Part shown: one piece after another, positions 15,731 through 24,514 of the stretch
Layout: each line of letters begins with the position of its first letter
How positions within the stretch are numbered: position 1 is the first letter of the stretch
Assembly (NCBI GenBank): GCA_009837885.1
Contig: VXSP01000008.1
Coordinates: forward strand, 1 to 63,628
Origin: Holophagales bacterium
GTDB lineage: Bacteria > Acidobacteriota > Thermoanaerobaculia > Multivoradales > Multivoraceae
Length of the DNA stretch: 63,628 nt
Direction: 5' to 3'
The notes under the pieces: generated by a model
What the model was told of the DNA's origin: nothing
The model's input: only the letters and a program-made list of their open reading frames with translations
The model's database searches: none
Program-made: the position numbers and the translations under genes

Positions 15731-17962
15731 ACAGACGCGCCGCGAAGCGGCGACCATACTGTCGCGGGACTCCTGATCTTCCTCGGACTCCTCAACTCCC
15801 CCGCCGCGGCGCAGACGAGCACCAGCCCGCGGCCGACCGTCGAGGCGCTCCGCATCGACACGCCGATCCGCGTCGACGGCGTGCTCGACGAAGCCGCCTG
15901 GGACCGGGCGCCCGTCGCCGCCGGCTTCACCGCCCGCGAGCCGGAGGACAACCGCCCGGCCGCGCAACAGACCGAGTTCTCCGTCGTCTACACCGAGACC
16001 ACGCTCTACTTCGGGATCCGCGCCCACGACCCGGAGCCGGAGGCGATCGTCGCCAGGGAGCTCCAGCGCGACTCCGACCACGGACGCAACGACGACTCGC
16101 TGGCGATCGTGCTCGACACCTTCCACGACCAGCGCAACAGCGTCACGTTCGAGGTCAACCCGCTCGGCGCCCGAACCGACTCCCTGGTCACCGACGAGGG
16201 CAAGGACCAGAACGTCGAGTGGAACGGCGTCTGGAGGGCCTCGGCCCGAACGACGGCGGAGGGCTGGCATGCCGAGGTCGCTATCCCCTTCGCGACGCTG
16301 CGCTTCGACCCGGCGCAGAGCGTCTGGGGTCTCAACGTCCGCCGGGTCGTCCGCCGGACGAACGAGGAAAGCTACTGGGCCCCGATCGGACGCGAGATCG
16401 GCATGTCCGCCGTCACTCGCATGTACGCGGCCCACCGGGTCTCGCTCGCGGGCGATCTCACCGGCATCTCGGGCGTCAGGGCGGGCCGGCGCCTCGACGT
16501 CAAGCCCTTCGTCCTCGCCTCCGCCGCGGAGGAGCCAGGGGACCCGTCAAGCGGAACGATCGACGACATCGACGGCGGAATCGACCTGAAGTGGGGCCTC
16601 ACGAAGTCGCTGACCCTCGATCTCACCTACAACACGGACTTCGCGCAGGTCGAGGTCGACCAGCAGCAGGTCAACCTGACCCGCTTCTCGCTCTTCTTCC
16701 CCGAGAAGCGGGAGTTCTTCCTGGAGAACGCGGGCATCTTCGAGTTCGGTTCGCCAGCCCCGCCAGGCATGCAGCCGCCGCTGATGAAGGCCTTCTTCTC
16801 GAGACGCATCGGTCTCGCCGGCGGCGAGGCGGTTCCGATCGACGTCGGCGCCCGCCTCACCGGCCGGGCCGGCGCCTGGAACCTGGGCCTGCTGACCGTG
16901 GGGACGGAGGCCGTGGCGGCGGGGAACCGGCCCGCGACGGCCGCGACGCAGCACAGCGTCTTCCGGCTCAAGCGCGACCTCGGAGAACGCTCCAGCGTCG
17001 GCATGATCTACACCGAGCTCGATCCACGCGGCGGCGAGGGCAACCGGCTCTACGGCGTCGATCTCGACTACAAGCCGAACCGGCAGTCCCAGTTCTACCT
17101 GTTCGGCGCCGCCAGCGAGGATGAAGGGGCGAACGACGACTCCGGGGCCCTCGGCGCCGGCTGGGCCTACACGACGCGCACGGTGCGCGCCAACGTCGAT
17201 CTGACCGAGGCTCAGGGCGACTTCAACCCCGGCTCGGGGTTCCTTCTGCGCCGCGACTTCCGCCGCTACAACCCGAGGGTGCGCTGGGAACCGCGGGTCA
17301 ACCGCGGCGTCGTGCGCAGCGTGACGCTCGAAGCGGAGCTCGACTACTTCGAGCGGGAGAGCCTGGGCCGGGTGGAGAGCCGCAAGCTCCTGCTGGCGCC
17401 CATCGGCATGCGCACCACCGGCGACGACCGGTTTCGCCTGGCGTTCGTCAACGACGTGGAGCAGCTCTTCGAGCCCTTCGAGATCAGCCCCGGGATCGTC
17501 ATCCCCGCGGGCCTCTACGACTTCGATTCGATCTTCCTGCGAGGATTCTCCAACCAGGGACGGCGACTCGCCTGGCGCGGCAACATCAACGTCGGCGAGT
17601 TCTTCGGCGGCGACCGCCGCAGCTACGTCCTGTCGAGTTACGTCCGCCTCTCACGCCACCTGCTGACCGAGTTCCAGTGGAACTACAACGACGTCACGCT
17701 GCCCCAGGGCGACTTCACCGCCACGATCTACACCGTCCGCCTCGACGCCGCCTTCAGTCCGGACCTGCGCCTCAACACGCTGGCGCAGTACAACGAGGCG
17801 GCCCAACTGGCCGGCGTCAACGTGCGCTTCAACTGGATCTACAAGCCCGGCGCCAACCTCTTCGTCGTCTACAACCACAACTGGCTAGCACCGACCTTCA
17901 GCGCCAGGGAGACGGCCCGCCGAGAGTTGATCGTCAAGTTCAACTACCTCTGGCAGCCCTGA
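15704..17962 (+). CDS. DUF5916 outer-membrane protein with CBM9-like domain
   Basis: About 752 residues from GTG 15704; the frame is open further upstream inside the preceding gene and TTG 15686 is another possible start. A hydrophobic signal (AGLLIFLGLLNSPAAA) is followed by a CBM9-like sugar-binding-fold domain (IDTPIRVDGVLDEAAWDRAPVA, ETTLYFGIRAHD, EVAIPFATLRF) to about residue 230. The remainder (TYNTDFAQVEVDQQQVNLTRF, PEKREFFLENAGIFEF, later many alternating aromatic strands) is the DUF5916 region, predicted to be an outer-membrane beta-barrel, ending in an aromatic strand (LIVKFNYLWQP). Role unknown; often near peptidase or TonB systems. Confidence 0.85.
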   Translation: MRRRPRRLLTDAPRSGDHTVAGLLIFLGLLNSPAAAQTSTSPRPTVEALRIDTPIRVDGVLDEAAWDRAPVAAGFTAREPEDNRPAAQQTEFSVVYTETTLYFGIRAHDPEPEAIVARELQRDSDHGRNDDSLAIVLDTFHDQRNSVTFEVNPLGARTDSLVTDEGKDQNVEWNGVWRASARTTAEGWHAEVAIPFATLRFDPAQSVWGLNVRRVVRRTNEESYWAPIGREIGMSAVTRMYAAHRVSLAGDLTGISGVRAGRRLDVKPFVLASAAEEPGDPSSGTIDDIDGGIDLKWGLTKSLTLDLTYNTDFAQVEVDQQQVNLTRFSLFFPEKREFFLENAGIFEFGSPAPPGMQPPLMKAFFSRRIGLAGGEAVPIDVGARLTGRAGAWNLGLLTVGTEAVAAGNRPATAATQHSVFRLKRDLGERSSVGMIYTELDPRGGEGNRLYGVDLDYKPNRQSQFYLFGAASEDEGANDDSGALGAGWAYTTRTVRANVDLTEAQGDFNPGSGFLLRRDFRRYNPRVRWEPRVNRGVVRSVTLEAELDYFERESLGRVESRKLLLAPIGMRTTGDDRFRLAFVNDVEQLFEPFEISPGIVIPAGLYDFDSIFLRGFSNQGRRLAWRGNINVGEFFGGDRRSYVLSSYVRLSRHLLTEFQWNYNDVTLPQGDFTATIYTVRLDAAFSPDLRLNTLAQYNEAAQLAGVNVRFNWIYKPGANLFVVYNHNWLAPTFSARETARRELIVKFNYLWQP

Positions 17963-17970
17963 CTAGCGGA

Positions 17971-18007
17971 GTGCGAGAAACCCGCGTCCGGTTCGTGCGA
18001 GAAACCC
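17971..18007 (+). repeat. Short direct repeat between convergent genes
   Basis: GTGCGAGAAACCC occurs at 17971-17983 and again at 17995-18007, a 24 nt period, in the 69 bp gap between two convergent genes. No dyad or array continues beyond two units. Confidence 0.4.
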
Positions 18008-18031
18008 TGCGCAGCCGTGTTGACCGGCGCC

Positions 18032-20695
18032 TCAGTCCACCGTGAAGTGGATCACTTCCGTGAAGTCGTGATGCACTGAGTTCTGGGCCCGGTCGGCGAA
18101 CCGCATGTTGGCAACGCCCCAGGTTCCCGGCGCCGAGCCGGGGCGCAGCACATGCACGACCGTGTGCTCCTCCCACCTGGTGGGATCGCCCCGCGGAAAG
18201 ACAAGGTAGCTGTCCGCATAACGCGCGTAGACGAAGTGATCTATGCCCTGTGGATCGCGAAGGATGATCGCCCCACCCAGGTAGCCCGAGATGTTGTCGC
18301 GCACGCGAAAAGTGAACGTGACGATCGTCTCGCCGTTCGGCTGTTCAGGGTTCGTGGGTGCCGCGTCGATACTCATCCTGTTCAGGTCGAGCTCGGGCGG
18401 TTCCGTGTCCGGGCTGGCCGTACGCACGCGGATCCGTCGAGGCTCCTCGTCGCCGGGCTCGCTGGTGAACCTGGCGCCACCCCAGTTGCTGGCCCGATCG
18501 ACCATCCTGACGTCGTCCAGGGAGTACGTCGAAGACGGCATGTAGTCCGGCATGGGAAAGGTCACCCGGCACAGGTTCCCTGCAGGCTCGAAAGCCCCGT
18601 ACTCCCCCAGCGCATACGTCGAGGGAATCTCGTCGTTGATCGACGCATGGCATGGCCAGCTCTCCCGCATGAGGTTGTTCTCGCTCACCTCCCAGGTCGC
18701 TTCGATCGACTGGACGACGCGGCCTTCCACCACTCTCTCCCGGCCCATGCCCAGCCGGGCGGTGCCGGGAACGTACGCCGGCGGCACCAACTCCTCCAAG
18801 GAGTTGTCGACATAGAGCTTCCATCCGAAGCCGCCTCTCTGGTAGCGCTCGTTGCCGGCCCTGTCGCCGATCTTGAGTTGGCCCGGAAGCCAGTACCCCG
18901 CCTTGCTATACCTGCTCAGCTTCACCGTGCCCACCAGAACGGTGCCCCGCTCGATTCTCCTGCCGTTCCCGTCCACGGGCTGGAGAAACAGATCAAAGAA
19001 CGTACCGACACTGCTGAAGACCCGGGTGGCCGCCCAGGCGGCGCCCTCCAGATCCCGGTCGATCGCACGCAGCTCGATCTCCACACGGATTTCCTTGTCT
19101 TCCCTGGCTCTCCCTCTCACCGCGATGTCGACGCGACGGACCTTGCCGGGGTCCGGAAACAGGTTGTACACCTGGAACGCGAGGTCCTTCCGGAACTGCG
19201 GGAGATACCGGTATCTGGAGAGATGCTGGTTCCCCTGCATGATTCGGTCGCGCACGAACTCGTACTTGGCGACCGACCGGGACCTCAGCTTGTCCGGCTC
19301 GATGATGAAGCAGGAGATCGTCTCCGCCATGTCCTCGTTCGGGTCCTTCAGTTGCCCGTAGGCGGACACGAACTCCGTCGTTCTGGTGGTGGACCAGCCG
19401 GACGGACTCTGTGGATCCTCGTACCAGCCGCCGACCCGGGCCCAGTCGTCCCGGGTCCGCTGGTCGAAGACGTGAGCCCAGAGGAAGTGCGCCTTCTCGT
19501 GAATCAACAGGCGGTGGATGTGGTCGACGTCGTCCGAAAGAAACGCCGTGTCCATGAACTCGATGTAGCCGGCGTCCGGCCAGGCGACAGCCGGTGCTCC
19601 CGGGTACACGGGATGGGGCGTGCCGTCGAGGCGCCGAACGAGGTGCGTGAGACCCTGCGTCTTGTGCATGCCGCTCGGAAACTCCTCGAGCATGTTGAGC
19701 AGCGTGACGATCTCCTCCGGGTGGAAACGCTGGAAGCGGCCCGCGCCCTCGTTGCCGGTCGGCCAGGTCAGGGAGGCGTAATCGCGTATCTCCGTCGTGA
19801 CGCCGTAGCGCTCCTCGAAGATCCTCTCGTAGGCGTCGACGTCGCGGCCGTTGTCCGTCACGTACCGCACCAGGGCGTGATGCAGCCGCTTCGAGAACCA
19901 GGTTCCCCGCTTGCCGTCCACCGTCGCTATCCGGGGAGTCGCGTTCACGAAGGCGGCCTCGGAGATCAGGACGACGGGAGAAGGCCGGTCGGTTCTGATC
20001 TCGATGTCGCCCTCCAGGTGCCTGGGCGTCAGCAGCCACTGCGAAGCGGCCAGCGACTGTGCCCCGTACGGGTCCCTCGTCTCCTGCGGAATGGAACGCA
20101 TGGTCGTCAGCAGACGCCACGCGTGCTCCTGCGACCACGAAGCCTCGTCGGAATCCACCAGCAGCATGTTGTAGCCGTGAGCCAGGGCGTGCGCCGACGA
20201 GTTGTCGACCACCCTGACCGGTTCGTCCTCGAACTCGATCTCGTGCGGCCGGTTGACGGCCGCCGCGTACTCGGTGCCCGCCGTGCTCTGGTCCTCTTCC
20301 CAGTGGAAGACGAACGGGTCCGTAGGAATCGGCGTCAGGTCGAACGGTTCCGGAGGACCGCCCCACTGCGGGACATCGACCATGCGGGCCGGTGTCGTGC
20401 GGTGACCGCCCGCGTAGACCTTGACGGCGTAGCGGCCGGCCGCGAGGCCGTCGAACCGGAAACGGCCGAAGGCGTCCGGCGTCGCGACCCGGAGGACGCC
20501 CTTCGCGGTCAGCAGCACCTCGACGTCCGACCAGGCGCCCTGATAGCCCGCAATCTCACCGGCGAGGGAGTCGGGAGCCTGTTCCGCCGCTGCCGCGGAA
20601 CCCGCCAACGCCAGAACACACACTGCGGAACCGGCAAGTTTGGCGGCATGCATCCTCAGAAAGAAACGACTGAAGCAGTCCATGCTTGCGCCCAT
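18032..20695 (-). CDS. Secreted zinc metallopeptidase-like protein, downstream tandem copy
   Basis: 887 residues from ATG 20695; ATG 20653 (MHAAKLAGSAVCVLALAGSAAAA) aligns with the start of the paralogue and may be the real one. A signal peptide is followed by a carboxypeptidase-regulatory-like beta module (VEVLLTAKGVLRVATPD, AGRYAVKVYAGGH). The catalytic region carries H399-E-K-A-H403, then EFVSAYG and PNEDMAE with E454/E458, the layout of gluzincin peptidases whose third ligand is a Glu about 50 residues on. The last ~300 residues are beta-rich. It is a near copy of the next gene upstream but lacks the two WFF domains. Substrate unknown. Confidence 0.75.
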   Translation of the reverse strand: MGASMDCFSRFFLRMHAAKLAGSAVCVLALAGSAAAAEQAPDSLAGEIAGYQGAWSDVEVLLTAKGVLRVATPDAFGRFRFDGLAAGRYAVKVYAGGHRTTPARMVDVPQWGGPPEPFDLTPIPTDPFVFHWEEDQSTAGTEYAAAVNRPHEIEFEDEPVRVVDNSSAHALAHGYNMLLVDSDEASWSQEHAWRLLTTMRSIPQETRDPYGAQSLAASQWLLTPRHLEGDIEIRTDRPSPVVLISEAAFVNATPRIATVDGKRGTWFSKRLHHALVRYVTDNGRDVDAYERIFEERYGVTTEIRDYASLTWPTGNEGAGRFQRFHPEEIVTLLNMLEEFPSGMHKTQGLTHLVRRLDGTPHPVYPGAPAVAWPDAGYIEFMDTAFLSDDVDHIHRLLIHEKAHFLWAHVFDQRTRDDWARVGGWYEDPQSPSGWSTTRTTEFVSAYGQLKDPNEDMAETISCFIIEPDKLRSRSVAKYEFVRDRIMQGNQHLSRYRYLPQFRKDLAFQVYNLFPDPGKVRRVDIAVRGRAREDKEIRVEIELRAIDRDLEGAAWAATRVFSSVGTFFDLFLQPVDGNGRRIERGTVLVGTVKLSRYSKAGYWLPGQLKIGDRAGNERYQRGGFGWKLYVDNSLEELVPPAYVPGTARLGMGRERVVEGRVVQSIEATWEVSENNLMRESWPCHASINDEIPSTYALGEYGAFEPAGNLCRVTFPMPDYMPSSTYSLDDVRMVDRASNWGGARFTSEPGDEEPRRIRVRTASPDTEPPELDLNRMSIDAAPTNPEQPNGETIVTFTFRVRDNISGYLGGAIILRDPQGIDHFVYARYADSYLVFPRGDPTRWEEHTVVHVLRPGSAPGTWGVANMRFADRAQNSVHHDFTEVIHFTVD

Positions 20696-20711
20696 CCGCC
20701 GAACCGCCGCC

Positions 20712-23700
20712 TCAGTCCACTATGAAATGGATGACTTCGGTGAAATCGTGATGAACGAAGTTGTGGGCCCGGTCGGCGAGCCGCATGTTGGCAACGCCCC
20801 AGGTTCCCGGCGCCGAGCCGGGTGGCAGAACATGCACGACCGTGAGCTCCTCCCACTTCGTGGGATCTCCCCGCGGAAAGACGCGGTGGCGATCCACGTA
20901 ACGCACGTAGACGAAGTGGCTTATCCCCTGCGGATCGCGAAGGACGATCGCCCCACTCATGTAGCCCGAGATGTTGTCGCGCACACGAAAAGTGAACCTG
21001 ACGATCGTCTCACCGTTCGGCTGTTCAGGGTTCGTGGGTTCCGCCTCGATGCTCATCCTGTTCAGGTCGAGCTCGGGCGGCTCCGTGTCCGGGTTGGCCG
21101 TCCGCACCCGAATCCGTTGAGGCTCCTCGTCCCCGGGCTCGCTGGTGAACCTGGCGTCACCCCAGTTGCTGGCCCGATCGACCATGCTGATGTAGTCCAG
21201 GGAGTACATCGAAGACGGCCTGTAGTCCGGCATGAGAAGGTTCACTCGGCACAGGTTCGCGGCGGGCTCGAAAGCCCCGTACTCCCCCAGCGCATACGTC
21301 GAAAGAGCCTCGTCGTTGAAGGATGCATGGCATGGCCAGCTCTCCCGCATGAGGTTGTTCTCCGTCACCTCCCAGGTCGCCTCGATCGACTGGACGACGC
21401 GGCCTTCCACCACTCTCTCCGGGCCCATGTCGAGGCGGGCGGTGCCGGGGACGTACTCCGGCGGCACCCAGTCCTCCAGGGGATTATCGACATAGAGCTT
21501 CCATCCGAAGTCGTCGCCTTTCTGGTAGCGCTCGTTGCCCACCCTGTCCCCGATCTTGAGTTGGGCCGGACGCCAGTACCCCGCCTTGCTGTACCTGCTC
21601 AGCTTCTCCGTGCCCACGAGAACGGTCCCCTGCTCGATTCTCCTGCCGTTCCCGTCCACGGGATAGAGATACAGATCAAAGAACGTACCGACACTGCTGA
21701 AGACTCGTGTCGCCGCCCAGGCGGCGCCCTCGAGATCCCGGTCGAGCGCATGCAGCTCGATCTCGACGCGGATTTCCTTGTCTTCCCTGGCCCCGCCCGT
21801 CACCGCGGTGTCGATACGGCGGACCCTGCCGGGGAACACGTAGTCCGGAAACAGGTTGTACACCTGGAACGTCAGGTCCTCCCGGATCTGGGAGAGATAC
21901 AGGTACCCCTGCATGATCCGGTCCCGCACGAACTCGTACTTGGCGACCGACCGGGATCTCAGCTTGTCCGGCGCGATGATGAAGTAGGAAATGCTCTCGG
22001 CCATGTCCTCGTTCGGATTGTGCGCATGCGCGTAGCCGGAGACGAACTCCGTCGTGTTAGTCGTGGACCAGCCGGACGGCTGCGTGGGATCCTCGTACCA
22101 GCCGCCGAGCCGAGCCCAGTCGTCGCGGGTCCGCTGGTCGAAGACGTGCTCCCAGAGAAAGTGTGCCTTCTCGTGGATCACCAGGCGGTGGATGTAGTCG
22201 ACGTCGGATGACAGGAAGGCCTTGTCCATGAACTCGATGTAGCCCGCTTGAGTCCAGGCGATGGCCGGCGCCTGGGGGGCCAGGGGATGGGGCGTGCCGT
22301 CGAGACGCCGAACGAGGTGCGTGAGACCCTGCGTCTTGTGCATGCCGCTCGGAAACTCCTCGAGCATGTTGAGCAGCGTGACGATCTCCCACGGGTGGAA
22401 ACGCTGGAAACGGCCCGCCCCCTCGGCCGTGGTCCATTGCGTCAGGGCGTCGTAGTCGCGTATCTCCGTCGTGACGCCGTAGCGTTCCTCGAAGATCCTC
22501 TCGTAGGCGTCGACGTCGCGGCCGTTGTCCGTCACGTAGCGCACCAGGGCGTGGTGCAGCCGCTTCGAGAACCAGGTTCCCCGCTTGCCATCCACCGTCG
22601 CTATCCGGGGATTCGCGTTCACGAAGGCGGCCTCGGAGATCAGGACGACGGGAGAAGACCGGTCAGTCCTGATCTCGATGTCGCCCTCAAGGTGCCGGGG
22701 CGTCAGCAGCCATTGCGAAGCGGCCAGCGACTGCGCGCCGTACGGGTCCCTCGTCTCCTGCGGTATGGAACGCATCGTCGTCAACAGGCGCCACGCGTGC
22801 TCCTGCGACCAAGAGGCCTCGTCGGAATCCACCAGCAGCATGTTGTAGCCGTGAGCCAGGGCGTGCGCCGACGAGTTGTCGACCACCCTGACCGGTTCGT
22901 CCTCGAACTCGATCTCGTGCGGCCGGTTGACGGCCGCCGCGTACTCGGTGCCCGCCGTGCTCTGGTCCTGTTCCCAGTGGAATACGAACGGGTCCGTGGG
23001 AATCGGCGTCAGGTCGAACGGTTCCGGAGGACCGCCCCACTGCGGGACGTCGACCATGCGCGCCGGCGTCGTGCGGTGACCGCCCGCGTACACTTTGACG
23101 GCGTACCGGCCGGCGGCGAGGCCGTTGAACCGGAAGTTGCCGAAGGAGTCCGGAGTCGCGACCCGGAGAACGCCCTTCGCGGTCAGCAGCACCTCGACGT
23201 CCGGCCAGGCGCCCCGATACCCGACGACCTGGCCGGTGAAGGAGTTGGGGCCTCCCGGCTGCTCGTCGTCCTGACCGGCGCTGGGGTCGGGGCCTCCCGG
23301 CTGCTCGTCGTCGGCACAGGGGAACGCTTCCGGGTCGCTCCTCGCCGAAGCCGTCCGGCCGAGGCTGTTCGTGTGCGTCCAGGCGGCGCCGCCGCCGGGC
23401 GGCTCGATCGACAGGTTGAACCCGAGCGTCGTCACCGGCGCGACGAACACCCAGCGGTGGCCGTTCAGGGCACACCCGTCCAGGACCTTGACCAGCACCT
23501 CCGCGTTGTCGCGCTCGAAGAAGTACAGCAAGGCGGACTGGCTGGAGTCCAGACCGTAGTCCCGCGCCTGCGTCACTACGACTTCGCCGTCTTTCTCGTG
23601 TTCGACGCACATGCTGACCGTGAAGCCGCCGCCCAGGGTCGTCACCGGCCGGGGCGCACAATCCGCGGCCGCACCGGCGACATCTGCGGTCGCACCCGCG

Positions 23701-24233
23701 ACCGTGTACCGGATGTCCGCCATGGGTCCCGGCGACGCCGCCGCAAAGGAGGCGCCGGGCCACGTCAAGGACATCGATGAAGCCGCCGCCGGCCCGCACG
23801 GAAAGGCCGTCAGATCGCTCCTCGCCTCCGCGGTCACGCCGCCTCGCGGATTCCGGTGTACCCACCTCTTCCCGGTGGCCGTCTCCTCGACCGACAGGTT
23901 GAACGCCAACGTGGTCACCGGCGCGACGAACACCCAGCGGTGGCCGTTCATCTCACACCCGTCCAGCACCTTGATCAAGACCTCGGCGTTGTCCGGGTCG
24001 AAGAACCAGAGAAGGCCCGACTGCGGCGAACCCAGCCCGAAGTCGATCGCGTCCGCTTGCGCCGGACTGCCGTCCCGCTCGTACTCGAAGCACATGCTCA
24101 CCGCGTATCCCGGCTCGAACGTGACCTGCGGCGACGAGGGCACGCAGTCCGTGTACTCCCCCGCGCCCTGCACGGCCGCTGCCGCGGGACCCGCCAACGC
24201 CAGAATCAAGACCACGGAGCCAGCGAGCTTCAT
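20712..24233 (-). CDS. Secreted zinc metallopeptidase-like protein with two WFF domains, upstream tandem copy
   Basis: 1173 residues from ATG 24233. Signal peptide MKLAGSVVLILALAGPAAAA, then two copies of the WFF/LDG/NG domain (about residues 29-145 and 190-305) each with a Cys near both ends, then an Asp/Gly/Pro linker with a repeated DEQPGGP unit. From about residue 330 it matches the 18032-20695 protein almost throughout: the regulatory-like beta module, H687-E-K-A-H691, FVSGYAHAHNPNEDMAE, and the beta-rich C-terminus. It ends 16 nt before the start of its copy, so the pair arose by tandem duplication and probably forms an operon. It may be surface-attached through the WFF domains. Confidence 0.78.
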   Translation of the reverse strand: MKLAGSVVLILALAGPAAAAVQGAGEYTDCVPSSPQVTFEPGYAVSMCFEYERDGSPAQADAIDFGLGSPQSGLLWFFDPDNAEVLIKVLDGCEMNGHRWVFVAPVTTLAFNLSVEETATGKRWVHRNPRGGVTAEARSDLTAFPCGPAAASSMSLTWPGASFAAASPGPMADIRYTVAGATADVAGAAADCAPRPVTTLGGGFTVSMCVEHEKDGEVVVTQARDYGLDSSQSALLYFFERDNAEVLVKVLDGCALNGHRWVFVAPVTTLGFNLSIEPPGGGAAWTHTNSLGRTASARSDPEAFPCADDEQPGGPDPSAGQDDEQPGGPNSFTGQVVGYRGAWPDVEVLLTAKGVLRVATPDSFGNFRFNGLAAGRYAVKVYAGGHRTTPARMVDVPQWGGPPEPFDLTPIPTDPFVFHWEQDQSTAGTEYAAAVNRPHEIEFEDEPVRVVDNSSAHALAHGYNMLLVDSDEASWSQEHAWRLLTTMRSIPQETRDPYGAQSLAASQWLLTPRHLEGDIEIRTDRSSPVVLISEAAFVNANPRIATVDGKRGTWFSKRLHHALVRYVTDNGRDVDAYERIFEERYGVTTEIRDYDALTQWTTAEGAGRFQRFHPWEIVTLLNMLEEFPSGMHKTQGLTHLVRRLDGTPHPLAPQAPAIAWTQAGYIEFMDKAFLSSDVDYIHRLVIHEKAHFLWEHVFDQRTRDDWARLGGWYEDPTQPSGWSTTNTTEFVSGYAHAHNPNEDMAESISYFIIAPDKLRSRSVAKYEFVRDRIMQGYLYLSQIREDLTFQVYNLFPDYVFPGRVRRIDTAVTGGAREDKEIRVEIELHALDRDLEGAAWAATRVFSSVGTFFDLYLYPVDGNGRRIEQGTVLVGTEKLSRYSKAGYWRPAQLKIGDRVGNERYQKGDDFGWKLYVDNPLEDWVPPEYVPGTARLDMGPERVVEGRVVQSIEATWEVTENNLMRESWPCHASFNDEALSTYALGEYGAFEPAANLCRVNLLMPDYRPSSMYSLDYISMVDRASNWGDARFTSEPGDEEPQRIRVRTANPDTEPPELDLNRMSIEAEPTNPEQPNGETIVRFTFRVRDNISGYMSGAIVLRDPQGISHFVYVRYVDRHRVFPRGDPTKWEELTVVHVLPPGSAPGTWGVANMRLADRAHNFVHHDFTEVIHFIVD

Positions 24234-24514
24234 GCAAGTTGCCTACCAGAGCAACGTGAGAATTGCGTAATCCAATGGCCGTAAACGTGTGATCTTGGCG
24301 AGAAGCTACGGCTTGACGAGCCCGCTCAGCCTCGAGGCCCACTAGCAGCAGCTCCCGGCCGCCAAGTGCGCTCGATCCAGCTTCGCTTGTCGGCCGTGGA
24401 CAGCAGAAGCGGCGGATAGAGGATCGGCAGTTCAGCGGCCGAGGAGCGCGCCGGATCCACGAGCTGTGCGGCGCGGCGGCTCTCTCGCAATCCCTACAGT
24501 CGTAGACTCGCCGG
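24234..24514 (+). other. Intergenic region, divergent promoters
   Basis: 281 bp between the divergent metallopeptidase and amidohydrolase genes. I see no RNA gene, no repeat and no convincing coding sequence. The right end carries -10-like boxes for the amidohydrolase gene. Confidence 0.5.
24495..24508 (+). promoter_or_regulatory. Possible -10 boxes of the amidohydrolase gene
   Basis: TACAGT 24495-24500 and TAGACT 24503-24508 both fit TANNNT. The second ends 6 nt before ATG 24515, which would give a leaderless transcript. Confidence 0.35.

Noticed and set aside
17971..18007. CRISPR-like repeat
   Set aside because: Only two 13 nt units with an 11 nt gap, no further repeats and no cas genes.
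18152..20725. 857-codon plus-strand open frame opposite the metallopeptidase
   Set aside because: Composition is that of an antisense shadow and the opposite strand encodes a recognisable secreted peptidase with a close paralogue.
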